Assembly (NCBI GenBank): GCA_039090855.1
Contig: CM076991.1
Coordinates: 106,156,021-106,220,020, forward strand
From: Macrothele yani
Lineage: Eukaryota; Arthropoda; Arachnida; Araneae; Macrothelidae
Direction: 5' to 3'
DNA: 64,000 nucleotides
Position numbers and translations under genes: made by a program
The notes under the pieces: model-generated
Database searches by the model: none
The model's input: only the letters and a program-made list of their open reading frames with translations
Told to the model about the DNA's origin: nothing
Part shown: positions 1 to 11,659 of the stretch, one piece after another
How positions within the stretch are numbered: the stretch's first letter is position 1
How the letters are laid out: every line of letters begins with the position of its first letter

Positions 1-1084
1 TGTGAGAGTGACATAATAAATAGAAATGATTTTCAGCTATAACGAAATTCCAAGTTCGTTTGAGAGAGAATTTAAACCTGAAAAACAAATTTTACATTGC
101 AATTAAAAAAGGAAATGTTAATTTATAACGAACAGATTTTTGAAAGAAAACTTGAGTCTAAAACCCCCTACTCTACAACTTATGACAGCACGAAAACGAG
201 AATAAGTTAAAGATAATAATTAACTAAAGAAAACTTTGTGAAAGTTATATACCTTAAACAGTTAGTTGCAATATGTACAAAGTATTTCAGCAGTGCTTTA
301 AGTGCATAATTAATTAGTTATTAAGAACTTAACTACTTTGAAAAAACAGCGCATAGACAGCGCATAGAAAAGGAACAAGCTTAGCCATCTTCTGTTCCTA
401 GGTACCACAAAAGACGCTCAAAGTTACAAAGAAAAGTAAGAGTTAAAACCCGCATAAATGTTAACAGACAAACCAATGCTTAAAAGCTGAAAAGCTAAAA
501 AACGACAGAGAAAGGTACATGAAGTACAAACATTGAACTTATAAAACCTAGAACCCAAAAACAAGGAAGAGAGCTTACCCCTTGAGTTACAAAAACTTTT
601 CTCCTCACAAGAGGAGAACATGGCTACAAACCTCTTCCGCCACTCCTAGACGCTGGGGGGCAGTGAGGGTGGGGCTGATGGCCTCCTCATACAGCAAGAA
701 ACCAACGCGCGGAGATTTTAACCAGAGAAAAAAATATATAAACTTAAGACTGTGGATCTGTATGATCTGAATGAGCAGAATTAACTCTCCAGAATACATG
801 AGAAATATTATAAAATACACGAGCAGTTTATTTAATAATCTTTGCATGTATTAAATCACCTTAGTGAGCTTCTATAGATTAATCAGAATCTTATTAATTT
901 TAATGTTGGTTTTACTATTTTTAGTATAGCTATCCTAGTGATGAATAACTGGTTTTCTTTTTTATTTGTTTTTATTTTCTTTTATAAACAGATTTTTAAG
1001 CTTTTTTGTGATTTTGTTTATATTATTTAATTTTTTTTGTTTTAATAGGACCGTCATATCCATAGCACTAAGGTTCCTTTAGGT

Positions 1085-1149
1085 AGTTAATAGGCATCCT
1101 CTAGCCAACTTCCTTACGGCTTTGATTGGTCAGAATCATATTATTAACT
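1085..1149 (-). promoter_or_regulatory. SECIS element, unit 1
   Basis: Read on the minus strand, helix I is AGTTAATA paired perfectly with TATTAACT. Inside it is the quartet strand ATGA (1136-1139) facing GATG (1095-1098), which gives tandem G.A/A.G plus U.U as in the SECIS core. Helix II is 11 bp with one mismatch (TTCTGACCAAT with GTTGGCTAGAG). The apical loop carries AAA 12 nt after ATGA. Spacing and pairing fit an animal SECIS. It lies about 40 nt after the stop codon of the frame that has an in-frame UGA. This was folded by eye. Confidence 0.75.
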
Positions 1150-1187
1150 GTGTAGAAAATTAAAGCAGATCTGCCAACCTTACTCTA

Positions 1188-3758
1188 TTATTCAGAATAA
1201 TTTTTCTTAAAGTTTTTGATGAAAGAAGAAGGAATTTCGTTCTCTAGAAAACTTTCTAATAGTATATTAATGTGGTAATTGAAGTCCAAATTGTTGCTGC
1301 AAATTCTTGAAATTCTTAGGACCTGAGAAATTAGTACATTCTCAATTACTTTGGTTGAAATGTTATTATTCCAGTGTAGATATTTAATTACTTTGAAAGG
1401 AAAATTAACTCTTTTATCAAAGAGGCTAATAGATGGGTTACCTCTGTTGAGCTTAATGCTTAAGTCTAGGAACTCAAGTTCCTGATTACTGTGGTTGGTT
1501 TTACATAAGTTAAGAGAGCTAGGATAGATATTATCAAAATCACTCTCTATAACTTCGGAATTATTGATACACAGCAGATCATCAATATATCTAAAAGTGT
1601 AAAGGTAGTTATCTGAGCAGGTGGGGTGATTTTTAATGAATTTATATTCCTTAAAGAACAGGAATAGATTAGCGATATTCGTGGACGTTGATGTTCCCAT
1701 TGGAATACCGTTCACTTGCTTATAGAGAGTATTATTATATAAGATATGGTTATTTTTTATGCAGCAATTGAGATAAGAGTTCCAAGTTCCTACATCAACA
1801 AATTGGTTAAGTTTAAATTCTGCATACAGCTCTTTAAAGGTAGTGATTATATCTGATAGAGGCAGATTAGTATATAGGTTTTCAAAATCATAACTATTAA
1901 TATCTAGGGGACACACTTTGAGTATAGTAGAAATTACTTCTGCATTATTATTAATTATCCAAAAATCTCTGTACATCAAGTTAGAACAGTTTCTAATGTG
2001 TTTCAAAACCTTCTTTAAGACATCTTCAAAAGCAAGATCTATTTTCTTTTTATGACTCCTTACTCAACTAGCTATGAACCTGAACTTCACAGGATCCTTA
2101 TGAAACTTAACCGTTGCAAAAAGAAATGGAAATTCAGGCCCATATCTTCTAGTTTGCGGAATTTTAAGTTTCTTGAAGAATGCCTTAAACCGATTTTCTA
2201 ACTGCTTGGTAGAATAACTTACGGGCTCGTATGTTACTCTATTATTGAGTTCCATAGTTAACAATTCAAAATAGAACTTCTTACAGATAATTGCAAAATT
2301 ATTGCTAGCTTTATCCGTAGTGGTAAAAATAAATTGGTCTTGTAGTTTGGAGAGTGACCTTTTAGCTTCTCCAGAGAAAAAGAGATTTCTGTCGAAACAA
2401 AAGTCCAGACCTGCCAACTCACCGGTGAAGCTATTGATTATATTATATTTCCATTCTGCGAAGGCCTCAATAGGCTGATTGTACGTTAAACTGGTTTTTA
2501 CGATGTACTTATTTACATCTTGAGTGAAGCTCTCAAGAATCCTTTCTTTGGAAATTGTGAAGGAAGGTCTGAAATTAGAGCCATACTCTAATAAATTCCT
2601 AAGCTTTTCATTTTCAACAAAACTCAAGTTTCCGGTGATAATATGGTTGTAATTCTTATCATAGTGAACTGTTTCTTTATGTTCATCACAAGAACAAGTA
2701 GTAATTACAGGAATGTAGCTCGAAGAGTTAAGTTTGTAGTTTTTAACTATTGACCCTAAGGTCTTAACATATTTAAAACTTACAATAGACTGGTGCCTGT
2801 GGATGGGAAAAAAAATTGCATTATTGTAGAACAGCTTCCTTACATTGAGATTATCGTAGGCTTTATTTAGGAACCTGATGGTAACAAAATTACTGGAAAA
2901 TTCTTTAAGAGAAATTTTATCTTTAAGAATATGTTTAAGAATGTCCAGAACCAAAGCAAAAACATGCTTATCAACATGGTCAGCAGTTTCATTCCAGAAT
3001 TTGAAAAAACATTTAAGGACAGAGTGCTTGAAGGACTTGAGAATTTTGTAAGTATTTTTAACAAAATTAGTGCCAGTTTTAAAGCTTTCCAGAGTTTTTA
3101 GCAAGTTAGCAAAATCAACTTTGCTTGATGTGCGAAATAACCTCTGTCCTCTATTACCTCTAGAGCAGCTCTTATTATTAACAAGAAAGAAGAGTTCACG
3201 AATTGAAAATTTATGCTGATTATGCTTATTGTCAGATAGAGTGGAATTAAGGCCATAGGGATAAAGAGACTGATGCTGCAAAATTTCAAGGGATTCAGTT
3301 TCTAGCCGAGCATAGAGGTCAGGGATAATATGTAGTACCTCTATTTTCACTTTGTCAAAACCATGAGTATGGAAATGCTCTAATTCAAAGGTAGAGTACT
3401 GGTTGGCGTTTGTGGAGGGGTTCACTCCTGAATTAGAGAACTTGTTTACTAGAGACCTGTGACCATTAATCCTAAGATGAAGAGGATTTTTACTTTGGCC
3501 AATATAGCTAAGGTTGCAGACAGTACAGGTGAGCTTATAGATGGTATTGTAGGCTTTGCAAAACTTGTTGGAGCAATTATCCTCAACAGAAGAATACAGG
3601 TTAGGATCTGCAGATTTACATGTCAAACAACGTTTGTCATTTCATAACTTTAGATTACCTTTGCCAGCGAGTTCATACACTATGGGAAAGGGTGCTAGCC
3701 TAACCGAGCGGGAGGACTTAAAATATCTGAGCTGACCTCCAATCCTTTCATCGTCATA
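1188..3758 (-). pseudogene. PLE polyprotein, unit 1: GIY-YIG + reverse transcriptase, in-frame UGA codons
   Basis: The frame runs from about 3756 to 1188. It begins with the segment ending GKGNLKL, then a TGA at 3642-3644, then NDKRCLTC and the GIY-YIG module (IYKLTC, YIGQS, LRINGH). The reverse transcriptase follows with DFENLYTNLP (motif A), NGIPMGTSTST (motif B), RYIDDLL (motif C, about 1567-1593) and LEFLDLS (motif D). The TGA at 3642 is shared with unit 2 and sits where the C-x4-C-x2-C motif of relatives starts, so it is probably selenocysteine. A second TGA at 2064-2066 is Gly (GGA) in unit 2 and is probably a nonsense change. One base is missing near 3757 and two near 1213-1220 compared with units 2 and 3, so this copy is probably not fully functional. 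GIY-YIG before RT is reversed from classical Penelope and matches the Chlamys/Naiad groups. Confidence 0.85.
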
Positions 3759-5652
3759 GAACTCCACTTGGGCCAAAACATACAAATTCTGAGCAAACCA
3801 ACTAGGAAAAACTTTTTAGAAATAAGCAGTCCAAGAAAAGACCAAACTCAGTATAAACTACACTCCAAAAAGCTGCATCCAAAACATACTAAAAAGAAAA
3901 ATTAGAAAATGAAAAAACCTCAAGTAAAAAAATAGTAATAAAAAAATAATAATAATAAAAAATAATAAAACATTTCAACTAGAATTTGCGCATGAGCTGC
4001 TAAATAATAAATTGAAATTAGTTACTTAAGAGCAAAACTGAAGACTAAGGAAAAAATTTTAGAATTTAAAACGAAGGGTGCAAAATAACCTGAAAATCAA
4101 AACGCGCAACGCAGCAGTTTTGAAAATTCAGAATTCACATACTATAAAGATACCTAAGCAAAAAAATACATATATAATTTTGACTCACACCTAGTACAAC
4201 ATAGAAAAGGTTATGTATCTACCTGCGTGAGTAAAAGGAGAAAAGAAAAAAAAAAGAAAATAAAACAACTGAATGTAGAAGGTGTCGAGAATACTGAGCC
4301 TTGGCTTTATCAAGGACCAGCAAAAACTCTGCATTTTCTCACTTCCACAAAGACCTAGTTGGAAATGGGTTTCTGCAAGGCCATAGATGCAAGTAACATT
4401 CCCACCTAAAATAGTTTAAAAAACATATATATAAGTCATGTCCTCCGTAGAGTAGCATGACCTAGCACTAGTTAACAATTTCGCTTGCATCCATTAACCT
4501 TCATGGCCCGACCCATGCTCTTCATCTGTTACTATTAAACAGAGAGAAGAAGATTAAAGAGAACTCAAGCTGTGAGAGTGACATAATAAATAGAAATGAT
4601 TTTCAGCTATAACGAAATTCCAAGTTCGTTTGAGAGAGAATTTAAACCTGAAAAACAAATTTTACATTGCAATTAAAAAGGAAATGTTAATTTATAACGA
4701 ACAGATTTTTGAAAGAAAACTTGAGTCTAAAACCCCCTACTCTACAACTTATGACAGCACGAAAACGAGAATAAGTTAAAGATAATAATTAACTAAAGAA
4801 AACTTTGTGAAAGTTATATACCTTAAACAGTTAGTTGCAATATGTACAAAGTATTTCAGCAGTGCTTTAAGTGCATAATTAATTAGTTATTAAGAACTTA
4901 ACTACTTTGAAAAAACAGCGCATAGACAGCGCATAGAAAAGGAACAAGCTTAGCCATCTTCTGTTCCTAGGTACCACAAAAGACGCTCAAAGTTACAAAG
5001 AAAAGTAAGAGTTAAAACCCGCATAAATGTTAACAGACAAACCAATGCTTAAAAGCTGAAAAGCTAAAAAACGACAGAGAAAGGTACATGAAGTACAAAC
5101 ATTGAACTTATAAAACCTAGAACCCAAAAACAAGGAAGAGAGCTTACCCCTTGAGTTACAAAAACTTTTCTCCTCACAAGAGGAGAACATGGCTGACCTC
5201 TTCCGCCACTCCCTAGACGCTGGGGGGCAGTGAGGGTGGGGCTGATGGCCTCCTCATACAGCAAGAAACCAACGCGCGGAGATTTTAACCAGAGAAAAAA
5301 ATATATAAACTTAAGACTGTGGATCTGTATGATCAGAATGAGCAGAATTAACTCTCCAGAATACATGAGAAATATTATAAAATACACGAGCAGTTTATTT
5401 AATAATCTTTGCATGTATTAAATCACCTTAGTGAGCTTCTATAGATTAATCAGAATCTTATTAATTTTAATGTTGGTTTTACTATTTTTAGTATAGCTAT
5501 CCTAGTGATGAATAACTGGTTTTCTTTTTTATTTGTTTTTATTTTCTTTTATAAACAGATTTTTAAGCTTTTTTTGTGATTTTGTTTATATTATTTAATT
5601 TTTTTTGTTTTAATAGGACCGTCATATCCATAGCACTAAGGTTCCTTTAGGT

Positions 5653-5717
5653 AGTTAATAGGCATCCTCTAGCCAACTTCCTTACGGCTTTGATTGGTCA
5701 GAATCATATTATTAACT
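5653..5717 (-). promoter_or_regulatory. SECIS element, unit 2
   Basis: It has the same 65-nt hairpin as in unit 1, with no base change seen: the AGTTAATA/TATTAACT base helix, ATGA/GATG quartet, 11-bp upper helix and AAA loop. It lies 58 nt after the stop codon of the frame in unit 2. Confidence 0.75.
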
Positions 5718-5774
5718 GTGTAGAAAATTAAAGCAGATCTGCCAACCTTACTCTATTATTCAGAATAATTTTTC

Positions 5775-8454
5775 TTAAAGTTCTTTTGATGAAAGAAGAA
5801 GAATTTCGTTCTCTAGAAAACTTTCTAATAGTATATTAATGTGGTAATTGAAGTCCAAATTGTTGCTGCAAATTCTTGAAATTCTTAGGACCTGAGAAAT
5901 TAGTACATTCTCAATTACTTTGGTTGAAATGTTATTATTCCAGTGTAGATATTTAATTACTTTGAAAGGAAAATTAACTCTTTTATCAAAGAGGCTAATA
6001 GATGGGTTACCTCTGTTGAGCTTAATGCTTAAGTCTAGGAACTCAAGTTCCTGATTACTGTGGTTGGTTTTACATAAGTTAAGAGAGCTAGGATAGATAT
6101 TATCAAAATCACTCTCTATAACTTCGGAATTATTGATACACAGCAGATCATCAATATATCTAAAAGTGTAAAGGTAGTTATCTGAGCAGGTGGGGTGATT
6201 TTTAATGAATTTATATTCCTTAAAGAACAGGAATAGATTAGCGATATTCGTGGACGTTGATGTTCCCATTGGAATACCGTTCACTTGCTTATAGAGAGTA
6301 TTATTATATAAGATATGGTTATTTTTTATGCAGCAATTGAGATAAGAGTTCCAAGTTCCTACATCAACAAATTGGTTAAGTTTAAATTCTGCATACAGCT
6401 CTTTAAAGGTAGTGATTATATCTGATAGAGGCAGATTAGTATATAGGTTTTCAAAATCATAACTATTAATATCTAGGGGACACACTTTGAGTATAGTAGA
6501 AATTACTTCTGCATTATTATTAATTATCCAAAAATCTCTGTACATCAAGTTAGAACAGTTTCTAATGTGTTTCAAAACCTTCTTTAAGACATCTTCAAAA
6601 GCAAGATCTATTTTCTTTTTATGACTCCTTACTCCACTAGCTATGAACCTGAACTTCACAGGATCCTTATGAAACTTAACCGTTGCAAAAAGAAATGGAA
6701 ATTCAGGCCCATATCTTCTAGTTTGCGGAATTTTAAGTTTCTTGAAGAATGCCTTAAACCGATTTTCTAACTGCTTGGTAGAATAACTTACGGGCTCGTA
6801 TGTTACTCTATTATTGAGTTCCATAGTTAACAATTCAAAATAGAACTTCTTACAGATAATTGCAAAATTATTGCTAGCTTTATCCGTAGTGGTAAAAATA
6901 AATTGGTCTTGTAGTTTGGAGAGTGACCTTTTAGCTTCTCCAGAGAAAAAGAGATTTCTGTCGAAACAAAAGTCCAGACCTGCCAACTCACCGGTGAAGC
7001 TATTGATTATATTATATTTCCATTCTGCGAAGGCCTCAATAGGCTGATTGTACGTTAAACTGGTTTTTACGATGTACTTATTTACATCTTGAGTGAAGCT
7101 CTCAAGAATCCTTTCTTTGGAAATTGTGAAGGAAGGTCTGAAATTAGAGCCATACTCTAATAAATTCCTAAGCTTTTCATTTTCAACAAAACTCAAGTTT
7201 CCGGTGATAATATGGTTGTAATTCTTATCATAGTGAACTGTTTCTTTATGTTCATCACAAGAACAAGTAGTAATTACAGGAATGTAGCTCGAAGAGTTAA
7301 GTTTGTAGTTTTTAACTATTGACCCTAAGGTCTTAACATATTTAAAACTTACAATAGACTGGTGCCTGTGGATGGGAAAAAAAATTGCATTATTGTAGAA
7401 CAGCTTCCTTACATTGAGATTATCGTAGGCTTTATTTAGGAACCTGATGGTAACAAAATTACTGGAAAATTCTTTAAGAGAAATTTTATCTTTAAGAATA
7501 TGTTTAAGAATGTCCAGAACCAAAAGCAAAAACATGCTTATCAACATGGTCAGCAGTTTCATTCCAGAATTTGAAAAAACATTTAAGGACAGAGTGCTTG
7601 AAGGACTTGAGAATTTTGTAAGTATTTTTAACAAAATTAGTGCCAGTTTTAAAGCTTTCCAGAGTTTTTAGCAAGTTAGCAAAATCAACTTTGCTTGATG
7701 TGCGAAATAACCTCTGTCCTCTATTACCTCTAGAGCAGCTCTTATTATTAACAAGAAAGAAGAGTTCACGAATTGAAAATTTATGCTGATTATGCTTATT
7801 GTCAGATAGAGTGGAATTAAGGCCATAGGGATAAAGAGACTGATGCTGCAAAATTTCAAGGGATTCAGTTTCTAGCCGAGCATAGAGGTCAGGGATAATA
7901 TGTAGTACCTCTATTTTCACTTTGTCAAAACCATGAGTATGGAAATGCTCTAATTCAAAGGTAGAGTACTGGTTGGCGTTTGTGGAGGGGTTCACTCCTG
8001 AATTAGAGAACTTGTTTACTAGAGACCTGTGACCATTAATCCTAAGATGAAGAGGATTTTTACTTTGGCCAATATAGCTAAGGTTGCAGACAGTACAGGT
8101 GAGCTTATAGATGGTATTGTAGGCTTTGCAAAACTTGTTGGAGCAATTATCCTCAACAGAAGAATACAGGTTAGGATCTGCAGATTTACATGTCAAACAA
8201 CGTTTGTCATTTCATAACTTTAGATTACCTTTGCCAGCGAGTTCATACACTATGGGAAAGGGTGCTAGCCTAACCGAGCGGGAGGACTTAAAATATCTGA
8301 GCTGACCTCCAATCCTTTCATCGTCCTTAGAACTCCACTTGGGCCAAAACATACAAATTCTGAGCAAACCAACTAGGAAAAACTTTTTAGAAATAAGCAG
8401 TCCAAGAAAAGACCAAACTCGAGTATAAACTACACTCCAAAAAGCTGCATCCAA
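5775..8454 (-). pseudogene. PLE polyprotein, unit 2: candidate selenoprotein, GIY-YIG + RT
   Basis: The open segment at 8454-8215 (first ATG about 35 codons in) ends GKGNLKL and runs into TGA at 8212-8214, then continues in the same frame with NDKRCLTCKSADP and the GIY-YIG module (about 8040-8120). The frame stays open to about 7524, where one extra A in an A-run (7520-7526) shifts it. It then continues open through all RT motifs (LYTNLP, GIPMGTSTS, YIDD) to 5775. One base is missing near 5803, which gives a different C-terminal tail from unit 3. Unlike unit 1 it has GGA, not TGA, at the Gly before VRSHKKK. Apart from the UGA and two small indels the frame is intact over more than 850 codons. 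Role: target nicking by GIY-YIG and reverse transcription of its own RNA. Confidence 0.85.
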
Positions 8455-10224
8455 AACATACTAAAAAGAAAAATTAGAAAATGAAAAAAACCTCAAGTAA
8501 AAAAATAGTAATAAAAAAATAATAATAATAAAAAATAATAAAACATTTCAACTAGAATTTGCGCATGAGCTGCTAAATAATAAATTGAAATTAGTTACTT
8601 AAGAGCAAAACTGAAGACTAAGGAAAAAATTTTAGAATTTAAAACGAAGGGTGCAAAAATAACCTGAAAATCAAAACGCGCAACGCAGCAGTTTTGAAAA
8701 TTCAGAATTCACATACTATAAAGATACCTAAGCAAAAAAATACATATATAATTTTGACTCACACCTAGTACAACATAGAAAAGGTTATGTATCTACCTGC
8801 GTGAGTAAAAGGAGAAAAGAAAAAAAAGAAAATAAAACAACTGAATGTAGAAGGTGTCGAGAATACTGAGCCTTGGCTTTATCAAGGACCAGCAAAAACT
8901 CTGCATTTTCTCACTTCCACAAGACCTAGTTGGAAATGGGTTTCTGCAAGGCCATAGATGCAAGTAACATTCCCACCTAAAATAGTTTAAAAAAAATATA
9001 TATATAAGTCATGTCCTCCGTAGAGTAGCATGACCTAGCACTAGTTAACAATTTCGCTTGCATCCATTAACCTTCATGGCCCGACCCATGCTCTTCATCT
9101 GTTACTATTAAACAGAGAGAAGAAGATTAAAGAGAACTCAAGCTGTGAGAGTGACATAATAAATAGAAATGATTTTCAGCTATAACGAAATTCCAAGTTC
9201 GTTTGAGAGAGAATTTAAACCTGAAAAACAAATTTTACATTGCAATTAAAAAAGGAAATGTTAATTTATAACGAACAGATTTTTGAAAGAAAACTTGAGT
9301 CTAAAACCCCCTACTCTACAACTTATGACAGCACGAAAACGAGAATAAGTTAAAGATAATAATTAACTAAAGAAAACTTTGTGAAAGTTATATACCTTAA
9401 ACAGTTAGTTGCAATATGTACAAAGTATTTCAGCAGTGCTTTAAGTGCATAATTAATTAGTTATTAAGAACTTAACTACTTTGAAAAAACAGCGCATAGA
9501 CAGCGCATAGAAAAGGAACAAGCTTAGCCATCTTCTGTTCCTAGGTACCACAAAAGACGCTCAAAGTTACAAAGAAAAGTAAGAGTTAAAACCCGCATAA
9601 ATGTTAACAGACAAACCAATGCTTAAAAGCTGAAAAGCTAAAAAACGACAGAGAAAGGTACATGAAGTACAAACATTGAACTTATAAAACCTAGAACCCA
9701 AAAACAAGGAAGAGAGCTTACCCCTTGAGTTACAAAAACTTTTCTCCTCACAAGAGGAGAACATGGCTGACCTCTTCCGCCACTCCCTAGACGCTGGGGG
9801 GCAGTGAGGGTGGGGCTGATGGCCTCCTCATACAGCAAGAAACCAACGCGCGGAGATTTTAACCAGAGAAAAAAATATATAAACTTAAGACTGTGGATCT
9901 GTATGATCAGAATGAGCAGAATTAACTCTCCAGAATACATGAGAAATATTATAAAATACACGAGCAGTTTATTTAATAATCTTTGCATGTATTAAATCAC
10001 CTTAGTGAGCTTCTATAGATTAATCAGAATCTTATTAATTTTAATGTTGGTTTTACTATTTTTAGTATAGCTATCCTAGTGATGAATAACTGGTTTTCTT
10101 TTTTATTTGTTTTTATTTTCTTTTATAAACAGATTTTTAAGCTTTTTTGTGATTTTGTTTATATTATTTAATTTTTTTGTTTTAATAGGACCGTCATATC
10201 CATAGCACTAAGGTTCCTTTAGGT

Positions 10225-10289
10225 AGTTAATAGGCATCCTCTAGCCAACTTCCTTACGGCTTTGATTGGTCAGAATCATATTATTAACT
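10225..10289 (-). promoter_or_regulatory. SECIS element, truncated unit
   Basis: This is the third copy of the same hairpin, 11 nt after the stop codon at 10300-10302. Helix I, the ATGA quartet strand and the AAA loop are all kept. Confidence 0.7.
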
Positions 10290-10299
10290 GTGTAGAAAA

Positions 10300-11130
10300 T
10301 TAAAGCAGATCTGCCAACCTTACTCTATTATTCAGAATAATTTTTCTTAAAGTTCTTTTGATGAAAGAAGAAGGAATTTCGTTCTCTAGAAAACTTTCTA
10401 ATAGTATATTAATGTGGTAATTGAAGTCCAAATTGTTGCTGCAAATTCTTGAAATTCTTAGGACCTGAGAAATTAGTACATTCTCAATTACTTTGGTTGA
10501 AATGTTATTATTCCAGTGTAGATATTTAATTACTTTGAAAGGAAAATTAACTCTTTTATCAAAGAGGCTAATAGATGGGTTACCTCTGTTGAGCTTAATG
10601 CTTAAGTCTAGGAACTCAAGTTCCTGATTACTGTGGTTGGTTTTACATAAGTTAAGAGAGCTAGGATAGATATTATCAAAATCACTCTCTATAACTTCGG
10701 AATTATTGATACACAGCAGATCATCAATATATCTAAAAGTGTAAAGGTAGTTATCTGAGCAGGTGGGGTGATTTTTAATGAATTTATATTCCTTAAAGAA
10801 CAGGAATAGATTAGCGATATTCGTGGACGTTGATGTTCCCATTGGAATACCGTTCACTTGCTTATAGAGAGTATTATTATATAAGATATGGTTATTTTTT
10901 ATGCAGCAATTGAGATAAGAGTTCCAAGTTCCTACATCAACAAATTGGTTAAGTTTAAATTCTGCATACAGCTCTTTAAAGGTAGTGATTATATCTGATA
11001 GAGGCAGATTAGTATATAGGTTTTCAAAATCATAACTATTAATATCTAGGGGACACACTTTGAGTATAGTAGAAATTACTTCTGCATTATTATTAATTAT
11101 CCAAAAATCTCTGTACATCAAGTTAGAACA
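10300..11130 (-). pseudogene. PLE RT C-terminal fragment (truncated unit)
   Basis: This is the C-terminal half of the RT with motifs A, B, C (YIDD) and D, all open. Its C-terminus (SSFIKRTLRKIILNN and on to RLADLL) is probably the original one, since units 1 and 2 differ from it by small indels. The open frame runs on to 11175, but the first 14 or so residues there come from flanking DNA, not the element. Confidence 0.85.
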
Positions 11131-11659
11131 ATTTATATTACTTTTATTAGTTATTACTATTGATTTTCTCGGCAAAAGGTAGTTATTGATCTCAGGCTTT
11201 GGAATTCAGCAAAATAAAAAATGTTTTCGAGTTAAATGGAATGTCTACAGAATGACTGCTGTTTGGATTGAGTGACGCAGTTGTTGTTTTGCAAGAAAGC
11301 CGCAGACTTCTAAATATTTCGTGCTGGGGTGCCGCAATTCAAGAGGTCGGTATCGATTTTATGTTGAAATAATAGAAGTTCAAGTATCGGTAAATTGCCA
11401 TTCACTGCAAAACACATCTTCCGAAGTATCTTGTTCATTTCTATTTGTACCGCACTTGGCACCGGATCCTCGTTTATAAGAAGCCAATATGAAAATTCCC
11501 CTTTGCCTTGGATATATTCTGTTAAGAGGAAAGTTTTGTGCACAGTCTGGGATTTGTCGTAGCACGAATTTCAGCCCCTAATGGCCGAAAGTAATTATAT
11601 TTTTATTTGCGGATGTTTTACAGATTGTGTAGAAATCTGGTTGAGATATGTATATTTTT
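11131..11659. other. Unassigned 0.5 kb
   Basis: This lies between the PLE breakpoint and the RTE fragment. I see no gene, repeat or terminal inverted repeat. Confidence 0.4.

Larger units (their letters stand above)
1..4570 (-). mobile_element. Penelope-like element (Naiad-like), tandem unit 1
   Basis: This is a complete-length unit of a PLE read on the minus strand. It is almost identical to 4571-9143, and the join at 4570/4571 has no spacer, so the units are head-to-tail. Each unit holds a 5' leader (about 3760-4570), one long reading frame with GIY-YIG before the reverse transcriptase, a SECIS-like hairpin, and a 3' region of about 1.1 kb. The window begins exactly at the phase where the next unit starts, so the array may continue to the left. 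PLEs normally lie in such tandem or partly tandem arrays (family knowledge). Confidence 0.9.
4571..9143 (-). mobile_element. Penelope-like element (Naiad-like), tandem unit 2
   Basis: This is the second complete-length unit (4573 bp), differing from unit 1 by scattered single-base changes and 1-bp indels only, so the duplication is recent. It is joined directly to unit 1 on one side and to the truncated leading unit at 9144 on the other. The leader (about 8460-9143) is A-rich and I see no coding signal in it. No clear hammerhead ribozyme core (CUGANGA with GAAA) was seen by eye, although many PLEs have one. Confidence 0.9.
9144..11130 (-). mobile_element. Penelope-like element, 5'-truncated leading unit
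   Basis: Similarity to units 1 and 2 runs from 9144 up to about 11130 and stops inside the RT domain, just after the codons for NCSNLMYRDFW. Beyond it the sequence is unrelated. A 5'-truncated copy directly upstream of complete copies is the usual PLE arrangement (pseudo-LTR), because reverse transcription often stops early. Confidence 0.9.

Noticed and set aside
424..847. Open frames repeated at 424-847, 4993-5421 and 9567-9995 as conserved small genes
   Set aside because: They recur only because the PLE unit is repeated. They overlap on both strands of its 3' region and show no protein motif.
4500..4570. Hammerhead ribozyme at the PLE unit junction (CAGATGA ... GCGAAAT on the minus strand)
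   Set aside because: The core should be CUGANGA. Here U is A, and I could not pair stems I-III around it.
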